A stretch of DNA of 7,201 bases from an uncultured Faecalibacterium sp. (GCA_900551435.1 URVW01000089.1:1-7201); one strand, 5' to 3'. Positions 1-6,651 are shown, counted from the stretch's first letter. The notes: generated by a model not told the origin, from the letters alone. Made by a program: numbers and translations.

Positions 1-412
1 CATCGTCGGACCTGCCATGGGCGGCATCGTCTATGCCTACGAGCTGGCCCGCCAGACCGGCAAGCGCGCCATCTTTACCGAGCGCGTGGACAATGTGATG
101 ACCCTGAAGCGCTTTGCCATCCATCCGGGTGAGAAGTGCCTGATCGCTGAGGACGTCGTGACCACTGGCATCTCCTCTCTGGAGACCAAGCGCGTCATCG
201 AGGAGAACGGCGGCATCTGCGTGGGCATCACCTGCGTGGTGGACCGCACCAAGCCTGAGGCTCCGTCGCCCATTCCCATCGTGGCCAGCGCTCTGAAGCT
301 GGACCTGCCCAACTATGCACCCGAAGAGTGCCCCATCTGCAAGGAGGGCAAGCTGCCGCTGGTCCATCTGGGCAGCCGCAAGATGAAGCAGGAAGCAAAG
401 CAGACCCTGTAA
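1..412 (+). CDS. pyrE: Orotate phosphoribosyltransferase, 3' part (5' end outside window)
   Basis: Catalyses orotate + PRPP to OMP + pyrophosphate, the fifth step of UMP synthesis, in the cytoplasm. The reading frame is open from base 2 and stops with TAA at 410-412, giving 136 residues. Family members usually have about 210-230 residues, so roughly the first 80-90 are missing. The type I phosphoribosyltransferase PRPP-binding motif is clear: CLIAEDVVTTGISSLE, with the acidic pair encoded at 149-154. Upstream, VGPAMGGIVYAYELAR and FTERVDNVMTLKR match the orotate phosphoribosyltransferase core. The C-terminal tail contains CPIC followed by PLVHLGSRK, a short CxxC-containing end that I recall from clostridial PyrE proteins. 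An internal ATG at 17 is not the start, because the conserved VGPA segment lies before it in the same frame. carA begins 33 nt downstream with no terminator or promoter visible between, so the two are probably cotranscribed. Confidence 0.95.
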   Translation, partial: IVGPAMGGIVYAYELARQTGKRAIFTERVDNVMTLKRFAIHPGEKCLIAEDVVTTGISSLETKRVIEENGGICVGITCVVDRTKPEAPSPIPIVASALKLDLPNYAPEECPICKEGKLPLVHLGSRKMKQEAKQTL

Positions 413-434
413 GGCCGCGCATCTGTGTTGAAAC

Positions 435-440
435 AAGGAG
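435..440 (+). promoter_or_regulatory. Ribosome binding site of carA, fixes the start codon
   Basis: AAGGAG lies 5 nt before ATG 446. The same frame is open back to a GTG at 425, but that codon lies upstream of this Shine-Dalgarno site and would add seven residues (MLKQGVP) before the conserved CarA N-terminus. ATG 446 is therefore the preferred start. Confidence 0.8.
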
Positions 441-445
441 TACCT

Positions 446-1555
446 ATGAACGCATATCTTCTTTTGGCGAACGGCATGGTCTTTGCGGGCCAGTCGGTGG
501 GCGCAGAGGGCGTCACCGTGGGCGAGGTCGTCTTTGCCACCGGTATGGTGGGCTTTGAAGAGACCCTGACCGACCCCAGCTATTACGGCCAGATCATCAC
601 CCAGACCTATCCCCTCATCGGCAACTACGGCATGAACAAGGACGATATGGAGTCCGACCGCATCTGGGCCAAGGGCTACATCGTGCGCGAAGCATGCACC
701 ACCCCCTCCAACTGGCGCTGTGAGGAGACGCTGGACAGCTTTTTGAAGAAAAACAACACCATCGGCATCGAGGGCATCGATACCCGCCACCTGACCCGCA
801 TCATCCGGGAGAGCGGCGTCATGAATGGTGCGATCCTGACCACCTTCGACCCGGCGGACCCTGCCAACAAGGCAGAGACGGACAAGCTGCTGGAGACCAT
901 CCGCGCCTATGCCGTCACCGATGCCGTCAAGAACGTCACCTGCGAGAAACCCGAAGTCTACAACGAAAAGGGCGAGACGCACATCGTGCTGATGCACTAC
1001 GGCTGCAAGCGGAACATCGTGCGCTGCCTCGTCAAGCGCGGCTGCAAAGTGACCGTCATGCCCGCCTTTGCCACCGCAGAGGAAGTGGCCGCTCTGAACC
1101 CGGACGGCATCATGCTGTCCAACGGCCCCGGTGACCCGGCGGAGCCTGTGGAGGTCATCGAGAACCTGAAGCACATCTTCGAGCTGGGCATCCCCACCTT
1201 CGGCATCTGTCTGGGCCATCAGCTGTCGGCTCTGGCAGCGGGCGCAAAGACCATGAAGCTGAAGTACGGCCACCGCGGCGCGAACCAGCCGGTCACCGAT
1301 TTCGAATCCGGCCGCACCTTCATCACCAGCCAGAACCACGGCTATGCGGTCGTGGGCGACGAGCTGCCCGCCGAGATGGGCGAGGTGGCACAGGTGAACG
1401 CCAACGACGGTACTTGCGAGGGCATCAAATACAAGAAGTGGAACTGCTTCACCGTCCAGTTCCATCCCGAAGCCAACGGCGGCCCGAAGGACACCGAGTT
1501 CCTGTTCGACCGCTTCCTGAATAACGTCAAAGCTGCAAAAAAGGAGGCACGCTGA
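446..1555 (+). CDS. carA: Carbamoyl-phosphate synthetase, small (glutaminase) subunit
   Basis: Hydrolyses glutamine and passes ammonia through a tunnel to CarB for carbamoyl phosphate synthesis (pyrimidines, arginine). The product is 369 residues, slightly shorter than E. coli CarA (about 382). Residues 1 to about 150 form the CarA-specific N-terminal domain (LLLANGMVFAGQS, FATGMVGFEETLTDPSY, GIEGIDTRHLTRIIRE). From about residue 178 follows a class I glutamine amidotransferase domain. It has LSNGPGDP (N226-P231), the nucleophile elbow FGICLGHQ with Cys255, SQNHGYAV, and FHPEANGGP with His340 and Glu342. The Cys-His-Glu triad is thus complete. The gene follows pyrE by 33 nt, and its TGA stop at 1553-1555 is one base from the ATG of carB, so translational coupling is likely. 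The last codons of carA contain the Shine-Dalgarno site of carB. No promoter or attenuator is visible directly upstream; pyr regulation, if present, must lie left of the window. Confidence 0.97.
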   Translation: MNAYLLLANGMVFAGQSVGAEGVTVGEVVFATGMVGFEETLTDPSYYGQIITQTYPLIGNYGMNKDDMESDRIWAKGYIVREACTTPSNWRCEETLDSFLKKNNTIGIEGIDTRHLTRIIRESGVMNGAILTTFDPADPANKAETDKLLETIRAYAVTDAVKNVTCEKPEVYNEKGETHIVLMHYGCKRNIVRCLVKRGCKVTVMPAFATAEEVAALNPDGIMLSNGPGDPAEPVEVIENLKHIFELGIPTFGICLGHQLSALAAGAKTMKLKYGHRGANQPVTDFESGRTFITSQNHGYAVVGDELPAEMGEVAQVNANDGTCEGIKYKKWNCFTVQFHPEANGGPKDTEFLFDRFLNNVKAAKKEAR

Positions 1556-1556
1556 A

Positions 1557-4500
1557 ATGCCTAAGGACCCCAGAATCAAGAAGGTACTGGTCATCGGTTC
1601 CGGCCCCATCATCATTGGTCAGGCCGCTGAGTTCGACTATTCCGGTACACAGGCGTGCCGTGCGCTGAAGGCAGAGGGCATCGAGACCGTTCTGCTCAAC
1701 TCCAACCCCGCTACTATCATGACCGACCCGGACGTGGCCGACCATGTTTACATCGAGCCGATGACCCTTGAGGTCGTCGAGCGCATCCTCGAGATCGAAA
1801 AGCCCGACTCTGTGCTGCCCAACCTCGGCGGCCAGATGGGCCTGAACCTCTCGATGGAGCTGGCCCGTTCCGGCTACCTCGACCGCACCGGCATCCGTCT
1901 GCTGGCTTGCAAGCCGGAGACCATCGACCGCGCCGAGGACCGCGAGCTGTTCAAGGAGACGATGGAAAAGCTGCATCAGCCCATCATCCCCTCTGAGGTC
2001 GTGGAGACCCTGCAGGACGCTCTGGCCTGTGCGGACCGCATCGGCTATCCGGTCATCGTCCGCCCCGCCTTTACCATGGGCGGAACCGGCGGCGGCATCT
2101 GCGAGACCCGCGAAAAGCTGATCGAGATCGGCACGAACGGTCTGCGTCTTTCCCCCATCCATCAGATCTTGGTGGAAAAGTGCATCGCGGGCTGGAAAGA
2201 GATCGAGTATGAGGTCATGCGCGACCACAAGGGCAACGTCATCACCGTCTGCAACATGGAGAACTTGGACCCCGTCGGCATCCACACCGGCGACTCGGTC
2301 GTTGTGGCTCCTTCCCAGACCCTGACCGACCACGAATATCAGATGCTCCGCACCGCTGCGCTGGATATCATCACCGAGCTGGGCATCGAGGGCGGCTGCA
2401 ACTGCCAGTTCGCCCTGAAGCCCGACAGCTATGATTATGCGGTCATCGAGGTCAACCCCCGTGTGTCCCGCTCTTCGGCGCTGGCTTCCAAGGCCACCGG
2501 CTATCCCATCGCCAAGGTCGCGACCAAGATCGCCATCGGCTATACGCTGGACGAGATCACCAACGATGTCACCGGCAAGACCTGCGCTTGCTTCGAGCCG
2601 GCGCTGGACTACATCGTGGTCAAGTACCCGAAGTGGCCGTTCGATAAGTTCGTCTACGCCGATAAGTCTCTGGGTACGCAGATGATGGCTACCGGCGAAG
2701 TCATGAGCATCGGCAACAGCTTCGAAGCCGCCATGATGAAGGCCGTTTCCTCCATCGAACTGGGCATGGATACCCTGACCCACAAGCCCTTTGAGGAACT
2801 GAGCGATGACGAGATCGTGGCGCATCTGCATGTTCAGGATGCAGAGCGCGTGTTCTGCGTCTACGAGGCCCTCAAGCGCGGCATCGACCATCAGACCATC
2901 TGGAATATCACCAAGATCGACTGGTGGTTCCTCGACAAGATGCAGCACCTCGCCAACCTCGAAAAGGGTTTGGCAAACTGCCACGGCGTCCTGAGCGAGG
3001 CTCAGTATAAGGAAGCCAAGAAGTATGGCTTCCAGGATAAGACCATCAAGCGTCTGGCTGAGGTGGACAAGCTGCCCATTGAGAATTACCGCGCCGGATT
3101 CAAGATGGTCGATACCTGCGCCGCCGAGTTCTCGGCCAATACGCCCTACTTCTATTCGACCTACGACGGCGACAACGAAGCCGCGGAGTTCATCGCCGAG
3201 AAGGAAGCCCAGAACACCGAAAAGAAAAAGAAGGTTCTGGTCTTTGGTTCCGGCCCCATCCGCATTGGTCAGGGCATCGAGTTCGACTACTGCTCGGTCC
3301 ATTGCGTCTGGACGCTGAAGAAGCACGGCTGCGAAGCCATCCTCGTCAACAACAACCCCGAGACGGTCTCCACCGACTTCGACACCGGCGACCGCCTGTA
3401 TTTCGACCCGCTGAACCCCGAGAGCGTGGATAACATCATCGCGACCGAAAAGCCCGATGCCTGTGTCGTCCAGTTCGGCGGCCAGACCGCCATCAAGCTG
3501 GCAAAGCACATGGATGAGATCGGTCTGCCCATTCTGGGCACGCCCGCGGACGCCATCGACGAGGCCGAGGACCGTGAGCGCTTCGACGAGCTGCTGGAGC
3601 GCTGCGGCATCCCCCGCGCACCCGGCCGCACCGTGTTCAATCTGGAAGAGGCACTGGCCGCTGCCGACGAGATCGGTCTGCCCGTCCTGATGCGTCCTTC
3701 CTACGTTCTGGGCGGTCAGAACATGATCGTCGCCTACACCAAGGCGGACGTCATCGAGTACATGGGCGTCATCACCGAGCATGTCGATATGGACCATCCC
3801 GTTCTGCTGGATAAGTATATCATGGGCACGGAGTGCGAAGTCGATGCCATCTGCGACGGCGAGAACTTCCTCATCCCCGGCGTCATGGAGCAGGTCGAGC
3901 GCACCGGTGTCCACTCCGGCGACTCCATCTGCGTCTATCCGGCCCAGCACCTGACGCAGGCCGAGATCGACACCATGGTGGATTACACCGGCCGCTTCGC
4001 CCGTGAGCTGCATGTGACCGGCTTGGTCAACGTCCAGTACGCAGTCTCCAACGGCAAGGTCTACGTCATCGAGGTCAATCCCCGTTCTTCCCGTACGGTT
4101 CCGTATATCTCCAAGGTCACCGGCGTCCCGATGGTCGATCTGGCCGTCCGCTGCTGCCTCGGCGAGAAGCTGACCGATATGGGCTATGGCACGGGTCTGC
4201 ACCCCAACGCCCCCTATGTGGCCGTCAAGGTCCCCGTGTTCAGCTTTGAGAAGCTGCACGGCGTCGATACCCAGTTCGGACCCGAGATGAAGTCCACCGG
4301 CGAGGTGCTGGGCATTGCGCCCAACTTCCACGACGCCCTGCTCAAGGGCCTGATCGGTGCGGGCTATACCTTTAAGACGCCCGGTCCCGCTTCCTGCTGC
4401 ATCTTCACCGTGAAGGACAGCGACAAGCCTGAGTTCGTGGACATCGCATGGAAGCTCAAGAGCATGGGCTATAAGCTGTATGGTACGTCCGGGACCTGCG

Positions 4501-4796
4501 CATGGCTGAACAAGCACATGGTCCCCTGCAACGAGGTGCGCAACATGTCCGGCGAATCGCCCAACATCGTGGACCTGCTCCAGAGCGGTCTGGTGGACTA
4601 TGTGTTCTCCACCAGCGCCAAGGGCCGCGACCCCAAGCGTGATTCGGTCCGTCTGCGCCGCAAGGCCGTGGAGCTGAGCATCCCCTGCATCACCGCTGTG
4701 GATACCGCCAACGCACTGGTCGAGTGTCTGCGCAGCGAGCACGACCTGAAGAATATCCCTCTGGTGGATATTGCAACGCTGTATCATAAAAATTAA
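1557..4796 (+). CDS. carB: Carbamoyl-phosphate synthetase, large subunit
   Basis: Uses two ATP, bicarbonate and ammonia from CarA to make carbamoyl phosphate. The product is 1079 residues, close to E. coli CarB (1073), and internally duplicated. Half 1 has KVLVIGSGPIIIGQAAEFDY near the start and metal/ATP site IEVNPRVSRSSALASKATG (Glu298, Asn300, Arg302). Half 2 begins at about residue 558 with KVLVFGSGPIRIGQGIEFDY and has IEVNPRSSRTVPYISKVTG (Glu839). The linker of about 400-555 corresponds to the oligomerisation region. From about residue 944 a methylglyoxal-synthase-like allosteric domain follows, with GTSGT (Thr977, Thr980) at the effector phosphate loop. Residues expected at E. coli Lys993 and Asn1015 are Asn996 and Ser1018 here (see findings). 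The start ATG 1557 has AGGAGG at 1542-1547, 9 nt upstream, inside the end of carA. The codons TTA, CTA and TCA are absent over almost the whole gene, which leaves a long meaningless open frame on the opposite strand. Confidence 0.98.
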   Translation: MPKDPRIKKVLVIGSGPIIIGQAAEFDYSGTQACRALKAEGIETVLLNSNPATIMTDPDVADHVYIEPMTLEVVERILEIEKPDSVLPNLGGQMGLNLSMELARSGYLDRTGIRLLACKPETIDRAEDRELFKETMEKLHQPIIPSEVVETLQDALACADRIGYPVIVRPAFTMGGTGGGICETREKLIEIGTNGLRLSPIHQILVEKCIAGWKEIEYEVMRDHKGNVITVCNMENLDPVGIHTGDSVVVAPSQTLTDHEYQMLRTAALDIITELGIEGGCNCQFALKPDSYDYAVIEVNPRVSRSSALASKATGYPIAKVATKIAIGYTLDEITNDVTGKTCACFEPALDYIVVKYPKWPFDKFVYADKSLGTQMMATGEVMSIGNSFEAAMMKAVSSIELGMDTLTHKPFEELSDDEIVAHLHVQDAERVFCVYEALKRGIDHQTIWNITKIDWWFLDKMQHLANLEKGLANCHGVLSEAQYKEAKKYGFQDKTIKRLAEVDKLPIENYRAGFKMVDTCAAEFSANTPYFYSTYDGDNEAAEFIAEKEAQNTEKKKKVLVFGSGPIRIGQGIEFDYCSVHCVWTLKKHGCEAILVNNNPETVSTDFDTGDRLYFDPLNPESVDNIIATEKPDACVVQFGGQTAIKLAKHMDEIGLPILGTPADAIDEAEDRERFDELLERCGIPRAPGRTVFNLEEALAAADEIGLPVLMRPSYVLGGQNMIVAYTKADVIEYMGVITEHVDMDHPVLLDKYIMGTECEVDAICDGENFLIPGVMEQVERTGVHSGDSICVYPAQHLTQAEIDTMVDYTGRFARELHVTGLVNVQYAVSNGKVYVIEVNPRSSRTVPYISKVTGVPMVDLAVRCCLGEKLTDMGYGTGLHPNAPYVAVKVPVFSFEKLHGVDTQFGPEMKSTGEVLGIAPNFHDALLKGLIGAGYTFKTPGPASCCIFTVKDSDKPEFVDIAWKLKSMGYKLYGTSGTCAWLNKHMVPCNEVRNMSGESPNIVDLLQSGLVDYVFSTSAKGRDPKRDSVRLRRKAVELSIPCITAVDTANALVECLRSEHDLKNIPLVDIATLYHKN

Positions 4797-4811
4797 AGCC
4801 TAAAACGTAAC

Positions 4812-4842
4812 TCGTGCGCAAAAAGATGCGTTTCGTGCGCAA
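4812..4842 (+). repeat. Pair of identical 10-bp direct repeats upstream of the HU promoter
   Basis: TCGTGCGCAA occurs at 4812-4821 and again at 4833-4842, exactly 21 bp apart, about two helical turns. Each copy contains the palindromic hexamer TGCGCA (4815-4820 and 4836-4841). The pair lies between the carB stop and the extended -10 element at 4867-4875. Spacing and position suggest two binding sites on the same DNA face for a regulator. No binding protein can be named from the sequence; chance duplication remains possible. Confidence 0.5.
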
Positions 4843-4870
4843 TCCATCGTAATGGAGGGCCGCATTTGTT
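4836..4870 (+). terminator. Possible weak intrinsic terminator of the pyrE-carAB transcript
   Basis: A perfect inner hairpin TCCAT-CGTA-ATGGA (4843-4856) can be extended across a small internal loop by TGCG (4836-4839) pairing with CGCA (4861-4864). It is followed by TTTGTT. The stem is imperfect and the U-run is interrupted, so termination would be partial at best. No better terminator is visible between carB and the HU gene, and readthrough into the HU gene is possible. Confidence 0.3.
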
Positions 4871-4875
4871 ATAAT
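4847..4875 (+). promoter_or_regulatory. Extended -10 promoter of the HU gene
   Basis: TGTTATAAT at 4867-4875 is a perfect extended -10 (TGn plus TATAAT). The hexamer 17 bp upstream, TCGTAA at 4847-4852, matches the -35 consensus TTGACA at only three of six positions, so the extended -10 or an activator must do most of the work. The expected start of transcription is near 4882, giving a leader of about 55 nt. Confidence 0.7.
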
Positions 4876-4892
4876 CAACAACGCAAAATTTG

Positions 4893-4912
4893 CCAAAAGA
4901 CGTTACTTTTGG
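4893..4912 (+). promoter_or_regulatory. Perfect inverted repeat (hairpin or operator) in the HU leader
   Basis: CCAAAAG at 4893-4899 and CTTTTGG at 4906-4912 form a perfect 7-bp inverted repeat around the loop ACGTTA. It lies just after the predicted transcription start and ends 7 nt before the Shine-Dalgarno site. The hexamer GACGTT also occurs twice here (4899-4904 and 4912-4917). The element could be a 5' stabilising hairpin, a translational control element, or an operator read as DNA. No U-run follows, so it is not a terminator. Confidence 0.45.
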
Positions 4913-4919
4913 ACGTTCC

Positions 4920-4925
4920 AGGAGG
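4920..4925 (+). promoter_or_regulatory. Ribosome binding site of the HU gene, decides the start
   Basis: AGGAGG lies 12 nt before ATG 4938, which is a rather long gap. The frame is open back to a TTG at 4890, but that codon lies upstream of this site and in the hairpin leader. The peptide it would add (MPKDVTFGRSRRISIN) is unlike any HU N-terminus. ATG 4938 gives the normal HU beginning, MTRSQMIE. Confidence 0.75.
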
Positions 4926-4937
4926 ATATCGATAAAC

Positions 4938-5249
4938 ATGACTCGTTCCCAGATGATTGAGACCGTGGCACGCAAGACCGGCTTTACCGAAGCTCAGGTC
5001 GAGACCACGATGGATGCTTTGTTTGACCAGATCGCTGACTGCCTGCGTGCAGATGAAAAGGTGACCATTGCCGGCTTTGGCCGTTTTGAGATGCGTCCCC
5101 GTAAGCCGAAGGCTTACACCAACCCCAAGACGAAGGTCTCCAGCCGTTTGGAGTCGACCTCCATCCCCGGCTTCAAGGCCAGCGGCCGTTTCAAGCAGAA
5201 GCTCGAGGCTGGCCGTGCTGCTGATAAGAGCGTCGAAGAGACTGCCTGA
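4938..5249 (+). CDS. hup: HU-family DNA-binding nucleoid protein
   Basis: A small basic dimeric protein that bends and compacts DNA on the nucleoid. The product is 103 residues; typical HU proteins have about 90. Residues 1-45 match the helical dimerisation part (MTRSQMIETVARKTGFTEAQ). They are followed by the conserved turn GFGRFEMRPR (46-55), the beta-arm with Asn62-Pro63 as the DNA-intercalating tip, and IPGFKASGRFKQKL (76-89). From the GFG turn to the FK of IPGFK the sequence aligns without gaps to classical HU. The usual GRNPxTGE arm is YTNPKTKVS here, so the Gly after NPxT is replaced by Lys. After residue 90 there is a short extra tail, mildly acidic at its end (DKSVEETA). The gene has its own extended -10 promoter and a strong terminator, so it is probably a single-gene unit. 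IHF-like proteins belong to the same family, but the sequence fits HU better. Confidence 0.93.
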   Translation: MTRSQMIETVARKTGFTEAQVETTMDALFDQIADCLRADEKVTIAGFGRFEMRPRKPKAYTNPKTKVSSRLESTSIPGFKASGRFKQKLEAGRAADKSVEETA

Positions 5250-5262
5250 TCTGCGTACATCG

Positions 5263-5300
5263 AAGAGCCGTGCTCCGCAAAATGGAGCACGGCTCTTTTT
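5263..5300 (+). terminator. Strong intrinsic terminator of the HU gene
   Basis: A perfect 14-bp stem pairs AAGAGCCGTGCTCC (5263-5276) with GGAGCACGGCTCTT (5284-5297) around a 7-nt loop. It is followed directly by a T-run ending at 5300. It lies 13 nt after the HU stop codon and should end most HU transcripts. Confidence 0.95.
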
Positions 5301-5304
5301 GTTA

Positions 5305-5333
5305 CTGACAAGCACCGGATTTCATGGTATACT
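5305..5333 (+). promoter_or_regulatory. Sigma-A-type promoter of the DEAD-box helicase gene
   Basis: CTGACA (5305-5310) matches TTGACA at five of six positions. It is separated by exactly 17 bp from TATACT (5328-5333), which also carries an upstream TG (5325-5326) of the extended -10 type. The -35 starts only 5 nt after the T-run of the preceding terminator. Predicted transcription start is near 5340, which leaves a leader of about 30 nt and no room for a long cold-shock-type leader. Confidence 0.85.
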
Positions 5334-5368
5334 GAAAGAAAATCAGAACGGAACGGAGAATCGGAATC

Positions 5369-6556
5369 ATGCTGTACAGTGAACTGCAATGCAGCGAAGC
5401 CATCCACAAGGCTGTGGAGCGCATGGGCTTTGCGGAAATGACAGAAATTCAGGAAAAGACCATCCCGGTGATGCTGGCGGGCCGGGACGTGATCGCCAAG
5501 GCTCCCACCGGCACGGGCAAGACCTGCGCTTTTGGCATCCCGGTGGCCGAGCACATCGACCCCGCGCAGAAGATCCCTCAGGCGGTCATCATGGCTCCCA
5601 CCCGCGAGCTGGCCCAGCAGATCGCCGATGAGCTGAGTGATCTGACCTATTTCATGCCGGAGGTACAGGTAGCCTGTGTCTACGGCGGCGCGAACATGGA
5701 AAAACAGGCCAAGCGCCTTGCCGAGGGCTGCCAGATCGTGGTGGCGACTCCGGGCCGCCTGATGGACCACTACAAGCACCACAGCATCGACCTGTCAAAG
5801 GTCACGCAGGTCGTGCTGGACGAGGCCGACGAGATGCTGAACATGGGCTTCTATAAGGATGTGCGCCACATCATCGAGCTGATGAAGGCCCGCAAGAGCC
5901 TTTCGATGTTCTCGGCCACCATCAGCCGCGAGGTCATGGACATCGGCTGGCTGTACCAGAACAACGCCGAGGAGATCACCGTTCAGCCCAAGGAAGAGAG
6001 CCAGCCCAAGATCACCCAGTACATGCTGGAGACGTCCGGCCGCAACAAGCTGTCCGATCTGGCTCAGATCATCATTGGCGAGGGCTACAAGCGGGTCATG
6101 GTGTTCTGTGATACCAAGTTCAACACGGCTACGCTGGCCAATCAGCTGGCCCGTCTGGGCTTCTCGGTGGACTGCCTCCACGGCGACCTCTCCCAGAAAG
6201 AGCGCAACCAGATCATGCAGAACTTCCGCGACGGTAAGCTGGCCATTCTGGTGGCCACCGATGTTGCGGCCCGCGGCATCGATGTTTCAGATGTGGATGC
6301 CGTCATCAACTACGATGTCCCCGGCGACAACGAACATTACACCCACCGCATCGGCCGCACCGGCCGCGCCAAGAAGGAGGGCGTCAGCTATCTGTTCTAT
6401 GTGCCGGAGGAGAAAAAGCGGGTGCAGGAGCTTCTCCGCCTGACCCGCAACACCGACCTGTGCACGCCGGTCCACTTCGACTTCAACCATGAGCATATCG
6501 TGGTGGAAAAGAAGCAGGACAGCGCAGACCGGTTCCAGATCAAGTGCTACTTCTAA
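5369..6556 (+). CDS. DEAD-box ATP-dependent RNA helicase
   Basis: Unwinds short RNA duplexes using ATP; bacterial members act in ribosome assembly, RNA decay or cold adaptation. The 395-residue protein has the full motif set. These are a Q-motif region with Gln28 (MTEIQ), motif I APTGTGKT (45-52, Lys51), Ia PTRELAQQ (77-84), Ib TPGR (127-130), II DEAD (151-154), III SAT (182-184), V ATDVAARGID (from 296) and VI HRIGRTGR (326-333). It is nearly a minimal two-RecA-domain core. After motif VI only about 60 residues remain (ending RFQIKCYF), so the RNA-binding or basic tail of DeaD, DbpA or CshA types is absent and the specific target cannot be named. The ATG at 5369 has GGAG at 5355-5358, 10 nt upstream. 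Own promoter and terminator flank the gene, so it is likely monocistronic. Confidence 0.96.
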   Translation: MLYSELQCSEAIHKAVERMGFAEMTEIQEKTIPVMLAGRDVIAKAPTGTGKTCAFGIPVAEHIDPAQKIPQAVIMAPTRELAQQIADELSDLTYFMPEVQVACVYGGANMEKQAKRLAEGCQIVVATPGRLMDHYKHHSIDLSKVTQVVLDEADEMLNMGFYKDVRHIIELMKARKSLSMFSATISREVMDIGWLYQNNAEEITVQPKEESQPKITQYMLETSGRNKLSDLAQIIIGEGYKRVMVFCDTKFNTATLANQLARLGFSVDCLHGDLSQKERNQIMQNFRDGKLAILVATDVAARGIDVSDVDAVINYDVPGDNEHYTHRIGRTGRAKKEGVSYLFYVPEEKKRVQELLRLTRNTDLCTPVHFDFNHEHIVVEKKQDSADRFQIKCYF

Positions 6557-6565
6557 AATACGCTC

Positions 6566-6600
6566 GGGGCGCTGCAGGACCTGCGGCTGCCCCATTTTTT
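6566..6600 (+). terminator. Intrinsic terminator of the helicase gene
   Basis: GGGGC (6566-6570) pairs with GCCCC (6589-6593), and GCTGCAG (6571-6577) pairs with CTGCGGC (6581-6587) around a GAC loop. This gives a 12-bp stem with one G-T wobble and one bulged T. A six-T run (6595-6600) follows, and a second six-T run comes 9 nt later (6604-6609), since CATTTTTT is repeated. It begins 10 nt after the helicase stop codon. Confidence 0.88.
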
Positions 6601-6620
6601 GCATTTTTTCGGGAAAACGC

Positions 6621-6651
6621 TTGACCTTCCCCTTTCTGGAAGGTGTAAAGT
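6621..6651 (+). promoter_or_regulatory. MerR-type promoter with dyad operator in a 19-bp spacer
   Basis: TTGACC (6621-6626) and TAAAGT (6646-6651) are separated by 19 bp, longer than the usual 17. A perfect 7-bp inverted repeat, ACCTTCC (6624-6630) and GGAAGGT (6638-6644) with a 7-bp centre, overlaps the -35 and fills the spacer. Over-long spacers containing a dyad are the known target design of MerR-family activators, which twist the DNA to realign the promoter elements. The downstream gene encodes such a protein, so autoregulation is inferred. Transcription should start near 6658, leaving about 20 nt of leader. Confidence 0.85.

Noticed and set aside
425..445. GTG at 425 as the start of carA
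   Set aside because: It lies upstream of the AAGGAG site that is well spaced for ATG 446, and the extra residues do not belong to the conserved CarA N-terminus.
413..445. A promoter or PyrR-type attenuator between pyrE and carA
   Set aside because: The 33-nt gap holds only a Shine-Dalgarno site; there is no space for an attenuator and no -10 or -35 pair is visible.
1527..4787. A 1086-codon open frame on the minus strand covering carB
   Set aside because: Its codons are exact complements of the carB codons, so it stays open only because carB avoids TTA, CTA and TCA. The translation is a low-complexity mix rich in D, G, H, L and V without recognisable domains. It is a codon-bias shadow.
4797..4835. 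A conventional strong terminator directly after carB
   Set aside because: Only short stems (for example CGCA/TGCG around AAAAGA) can be formed and no T-run follows.
4890..4937. TTG at 4890 as the start of the HU gene
   Set aside because: It would include the leader hairpin and the Shine-Dalgarno site in the coding region. ATG 4938 gives a normal HU N-terminus.
5114..5782. A 222-codon minus-strand open frame across the HU end, terminator and helicase start
   Set aside because: It runs through a strong terminator and promoter, has no recognisable domain, and overlaps two well-supported genes.
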